From Micromonospora sp. WMMD812 (GTDB lineage Bacteria; Actinomycetota; Actinomycetes; Mycobacteriales; Micromonosporaceae): a stretch of 64,000 nt of DNA. Where the stretch lies: the NCBI RefSeq assembly GCF_027497215.1, contig NZ_CP114904.1:5661001-5725000 (forward strand), in the 5' to 3' direction. Position 1 is the first letter of the stretch, and every line of letters starts with the position of its first letter. Positions 60,873-64,000 of this stretch are shown piece after piece. A program made the position numbers and the translations under genes. Below the pieces are notes generated by a model. That model did not search any database. It worked only from the letters and a program-made list of their open reading frames with translations, and had not been told where the DNA came from.

Positions 60873-62771
60873 TCAGGCGGGCACGGTCCACTTCTGGTTG
60901 GCGCCCCCGGTGCAGGCCCAGATCTGGGTCGGCGTGCCGTTGGCGGAGGTGTTGCCGACCACGTCCAGGCAACTGCCGGCGCTGGCGCTGACGAGGTCGC
61001 GGGCCGCGGTCGCGGTCCAGCGTTGGTTCGCCGCGCCGGTGCAGCTCCAGATCTGCACCGGGGTGCCGTTGGCCGTGGCGTTGTCCCGTACGTCCAGGCA
61101 CTTGCCCAGGGCCCGGACGGTGCCGTCGGTGCCGAGCGTCCACTGCTGCGCGGCGGTGCCGTTGCAGTCGTACAGCTGGACCGGGGTGCCGTCGGCGCTG
61201 TTCGCGGCGGCGACGTCGAGGCACTTGCCGGCGAGCCCCACGATCGGGCCGGTCCGGCCGCCGCCCGACTGGTTGCCGGACCAGGTGAAGGTGGCGGTGG
61301 TCCGGGCCGGCAGCGAGTAGGTGAAGGACTGGCCGCCCCACATCACCTTGATCGACTGGGCGCCGGTTCCTCCATTGTGCGCGATCAGCGCCTTGGACCC
61401 GTCCGGGTTCACGTACGCCACGTTCGGCACCGTGCCGTTCGCGGTCGAGTCGATCCGGTACGCCCCGGGCCGGACGAACTTGGTCAGGTGCCCGGTGGTG
61501 TAGTACTCGATCGTGTAGTCGACCTGGCCGGCACGCGGGCCGCCCTCCTGCACCGTGACCAGCCCGGTGCACACGTCGCAGCCACCGTTGTGCGGCCCCA
61601 TGTTCTGGTTGAGCGCGAGGCTCCACTTGACCAGGCTGCCGGAGTAGTTCCGGGCGTAGTTGACGATGTCGGCCAAATCCTCGTTGTGCTGATTGCCGAT
61701 CCACGTCCCGCCGGAGTGCTCGGTGCTGAACTGGCGCACCGCCGGGTACTGGTTGCGCACCTGGGTGCCCACCGCCGGGTCGCCGAAGTAGCCGTGCCAG
61801 GCGATGCCGCCGAAGAGCGGGTCGTTACGGATGCCGGCGTCGGCCAGCAGCACCGCGCCGAAGTTGGGGTAGTCGCCGTAGTTCCAGTCGTGCACCAGCA
61901 CCTTCGTGCTGAGGCCGGCCGCCCGCAGGGCGGGGTAGAGGTGGTTCTTGGTGAACTCGACCAGGCCGGAGCCGTTCCAGCTCATGCCCGGGTAGTTCAT
62001 CGCTGTCGGGTTGCCAGCCTGGCAGCAGTTCGGCTCGTTCTGCACCGACAGGTAGTTCACCGGTATGCCGGCGGCCTGGTACGTCTGCACGTACCGCACC
62101 AGGTACTGGGCGTACATCGGGTAGTACTCCCACTTGAGCCAGCCCATCTGGTCCATCCGGCCGTTGTCCTTCATCCAGCCGGGCGCGCTCCACGGCACGC
62201 CCATCACCCGCAGCGCCGGGTTGAGCGACCGAGCCTGCGCGGTGAGCAGCCGGACGTTGGTGTCGTAGCCGTTGGCGTAGAAGTCGTTGAGGTCGCAGCA
62301 GGTGTCGTCGAGGGAGACATTGCCCGGCCGGGAGAGGTCCGAGGCGCCGATCGGGTTGCGGACGAAGGAGAGCCCGATGCCGTCGGTGGGGGAGAACAGC
62401 TTGCGCATCACCTCGTCGCGGGTGGCCGCGCTGATCGGGCCGCCCCGGAACAGGTACGCCGTGGTGTCGGTGATCGACGCGCCGCCGCCCTCGAACTGCT
62501 GGTAGCGCGTGTTCTCGTTGACCGTGATGGTGTGCGTCGCGCCGCCGCTGGTGGCGGCGAAGGCGGTGGGCGCCTGCTGCTGGAGTCCCCGGGTGACCTG
62601 CCGGCCACCGCTGTCCGAGGTGGTGGTCAGCCAGACGTTCACCGGTTCGTTCGAGGCGGCGGCCGGAGCCGGCAGGGCGAACGCGGCGGCGGCCGCGGCG
62701 GTGCCGAGCGCGAGCAGGCCGGCACCGATCGACCGACGGCGGGGTGGCGGTGGTACGGCGGAGGTGGGCAT
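60873..62771 (-). CDS. Secreted GH30 glycoside hydrolase with ricin-B (CBM13) domain
   Basis: 632 residues. An N-terminal signal (RRRSIGAGLLALGTAAAAAAF, Tat-like RR) is followed by the GH30 domain: QFEGGGASITDTTAYL, SFVRNPIGASDLS, VMGVPWSAPGWMKDNG, acid/base Glu246 in VQNEPN and nucleophile Glu351 in FSTEHSGG. A beta-sandwich follows. The last ~130 residues are three ricin-B repeats (GKCLDVAAANSADGTPVQLYDCNGTAAQQW and two more). Likely cleaves beta-1,6-galactan, beta-1,6-glucan or glucosylceramide-like glycans. Confidence 0.94.
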   Translation of the reverse strand: MPTSAVPPPPRRRSIGAGLLALGTAAAAAAFALPAPAAASNEPVNVWLTTTSDSGGRQVTRGLQQQAPTAFAATSGGATHTITVNENTRYQQFEGGGASITDTTAYLFRGGPISAATRDEVMRKLFSPTDGIGLSFVRNPIGASDLSRPGNVSLDDTCCDLNDFYANGYDTNVRLLTAQARSLNPALRVMGVPWSAPGWMKDNGRMDQMGWLKWEYYPMYAQYLVRYVQTYQAAGIPVNYLSVQNEPNCCQAGNPTAMNYPGMSWNGSGLVEFTKNHLYPALRAAGLSTKVLVHDWNYGDYPNFGAVLLADAGIRNDPLFGGIAWHGYFGDPAVGTQVRNQYPAVRQFSTEHSGGTWIGNQHNEDLADIVNYARNYSGSLVKWSLALNQNMGPHNGGCDVCTGLVTVQEGGPRAGQVDYTIEYYTTGHLTKFVRPGAYRIDSTANGTVPNVAYVNPDGSKALIAHNGGTGAQSIKVMWGGQSFTYSLPARTTATFTWSGNQSGGGRTGPIVGLAGKCLDVAAANSADGTPVQLYDCNGTAAQQWTLGTDGTVRALGKCLDVRDNATANGTPVQIWSCTGAANQRWTATAARDLVSASAGSCLDVVGNTSANGTPTQIWACTGGANQKWTVPA

Positions 62772-62941
62772 GCGTCTTCCTCTCCCAGGAGGCGGTGGGG
62801 TGGCGGTGCCGAGGCCCGAGCGAAGCGCGCGCTGATGTCACGGATTGCCCCGACCTGCGGCATCCGTGGATACAGTTAATATTCCTTAGTAATAGAAGTC
62901 AATGATTACGTCGTGATCGTTGACGGCCCGGCTGTCGGGCA
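62772..62941. promoter_or_regulatory. A+T-rich promoter region of the GH30 gene
   Basis: 170 bp between two minus-strand genes, with an unusually A+T-rich segment at 62872-62910 (GTTAATATTCCTTAGTAATAG) in a window otherwise about 70-75% GC. Ribosome site GGGAGAGGAAG precedes the start of the GH30 gene. The A+T-rich part may hold its promoter; I did not identify an exact -35/-10 pair. Confidence 0.5.
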
Positions 62942-64000
62942 TCACGCGACCGGCCACCATGTCTGCCCCTCGGGGGCGTCCTTGACGATCACGATCGCGT
63001 CGTAGCTCGCCAGGTGTGCCGGGTCCAACGGGGAGTAGCCGAACCAGGGGGATACGCGGGGAGCGGGCGTCGCGTCGCCGAGGACGGCGGCCAGTCGGCG
63101 GGCGTCGACGACGTACCGGTCCTCCGGGAGCGCGTGCAGGAGCCCTTCGACGGTGTCCGGGGACGGGGTCTGCACACCGTGGTGGCGGATCGTGCCGAGG
63201 GCCGTGGCCAGGAAGGCGTACGCCCCGCCCAGTCGGGCCTCGACGATCGCCCCGGCGCTCCACCATTCCAGCGGCAGGTCGCCCATCCGCATGGTGCTCC
63301 TGTCCCGCTGGAGATGCCCGTTGTGGGCGAACACCAGCGTCGGGCCCCGCTCGGCGAGGGCGAGCAGGTTGCCGGCCATCATCGTCGCCCGCTGGCCCAG
63401 CAGGCGCGACAGGCGGCCGGATGTCGTGTCGGCCATCCAGGAGTGGTACCGCAGCAGCCCGGTGGCGGTGCGACCGTACAGGCGCGCCCGGTCCCAGTCG
63501 TCCTGTGCGGAGGCCGCGATCAGGTGTGGTGTCTGCGCGTCCAGCAGGGCCACCAGGTCGTCGGCGAGCAGCCGCAGCTGGTTGGCCTCGGACGTCCGCC
63601 CCACTGACTGGGACGGGTCCATCATCGCGGCGGGATTGGGCCACCGGTCGTCGCCACCGAGCAGGCGGTCGAGCGTGTCCACGGTGCAGGGAAGAAGATC
63701 GGGGTCGACCCGGGCGGCGAGGTAGGCGTGAAGTGCGGTGAGGGCCGGCCGGGGGCTCGCGGCGCCGGTGATCTCCAGCGGGCCGTCGAAGCCGGCGAAG
63801 CGCACCCGCTCGGACATGGGCCGGCCGTCGTTGTACGCGCGCATCCAGCGCACCAACTCCCGGTTGGCCGCGGACGCGCCGAACCCGTGGCTGAAGCCAC
63901 GTTCCATGACCTCGTCCAGGGTGCCCGTGCCCGACGTGACGTGGTCGTCGACGACCAGGCCCATCAGGCAGTCGCTCTCGATCGCGATCGTCCGGTAGCC
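62942..64000 (-). CDS. Erythromycin esterase-like protein (5' end off the window)
   Basis: At least 352 codons, open to the right edge, beginning in the window with GYRTIAIESDCLMGL. The Ere-family features are IAIESDCLMG, FGASAANRELVRWMRAYNDGR, VRFAGFDGP, and FAHNGHLQRD in the C-terminal half. EreA/B hydrolyse macrolide lactones, but many homologues (succinoglycan biosynthesis-type) have no known substrate. A resistance role is not supported beyond family membership. Confidence 0.85.
   Translation of the reverse strand, partial: GYRTIAIESDCLMGLVVDDHVTSGTGTLDEVMERGFSHGFGASAANRELVRWMRAYNDGRPMSERVRFAGFDGPLEITGAASPRPALTALHAYLAARVDPDLLPCTVDTLDRLLGGDDRWPNPAAMMDPSQSVGRTSEANQLRLLADDLVALLDAQTPHLIAASAQDDWDRARLYGRTATGLLRYHSWMADTTSGRLSRLLGQRATMMAGNLLALAERGPTLVFAHNGHLQRDRSTMRMGDLPLEWWSAGAIVEARLGGAYAFLATALGTIRHHGVQTPSPDTVEGLLHALPEDRYVVDARRLAAVLGDATPAPRVSPWFGYSPLDPAHLASYDAIVIVKDAPEGQTWWPVA

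Overview
This 64 kb window is high-GC actinobacterial chromosome, most likely from Micromonosporaceae (Micromonospora/Salinispora type). That placement rests on the gene set and order: an RsrA-type anti-sigma factor, bL37, a TB7.3-like biotinyl protein, a PdtaS-like kinase, a WhiB1-like protein, Ni superoxide dismutase, and a mycobacterial-type fused 2-oxoglutarate dehydrogenase. It is inference from recognised families, not a database match. Gene density is high, GTG starts are common, and many neighbours overlap by 4 bp (ATGA/GTGA). I see no tRNA, rRNA, CRISPR array or prophage.

Layout. 1-8.6 kb: redox-stress block (end of rsrA, bL37, TB7.3, GNAT), a TetR/MFS efflux pair, a TPR protein, a SIS-domain protein and the pdtaS-like kinase. 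8.65-10.1 kb: ISL3-family insertion sequence, copy 1. 10.2-15.8 kb: a membrane glycosyltransferase, then a sulfur-assimilation operon (leader peptide, sulfite reductase, small zinc ribbon, cysH, sirohydrochlorin chelatase). 15.8-25.5 kb: whiB1-like gene with a CRP-like site, lipid kinase, anti-sigma-type ATPase, sodN/sodX, malic enzyme, oxidoreductase, two paralogous lipoprotein hydrolases and a nucleotidyltransferase. 25.4-32.8 kb: central carbon genes (ackA-pta, kgd). 33-44.2 kb: small membrane proteins, ABC exporter, a probable ornithine-lipid acyltransferase pair (olsB/olsA-like), a DUF4097-PadR operon, and a PhoP-like two-component system followed by an HtrA protease. 44.3-55.7 kb: BON protein, glycosyltransferase, patatin and acyltransferase, CutA, a giant zinc-ribbon membrane protein, fatty-acid desaturase, lipoprotein, pterin dehydratase and FHA protein. 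55.9-57.3 kb: ISL3 copy 2 in inverted orientation. 57.5-64 kb: ornithine aminotransferase plus DDAH-type hydrolase, a membrane protein, a secreted GH30 glycosidase and the C-terminal part of an erythromycin-esterase-like protein.

Main points. The two IS copies are nearly identical and inverted 46 kb apart, but copy 1 carries Gln where copy 2 has Glu at what should be the third DDE catalytic residue. A 28-codon leader ORF with an RRHVD...SAICP motif precedes the sulfite reductase operon. A near-consensus CRP site lies upstream of whiB1. Three dispersed palindromes built on a TGATCATG-type core sit in intergenic gaps. A row of four hairpins with 3-nt loops lies upstream of the DDAH gene, and short tandem repeats flank IS copy 2. 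I did not find a clearly new multi-gene defence or biosynthetic system. The strongest novelty candidates are the small ORFs, the hairpin/palindrome families and the zinc-ribbon proteins of unknown role.
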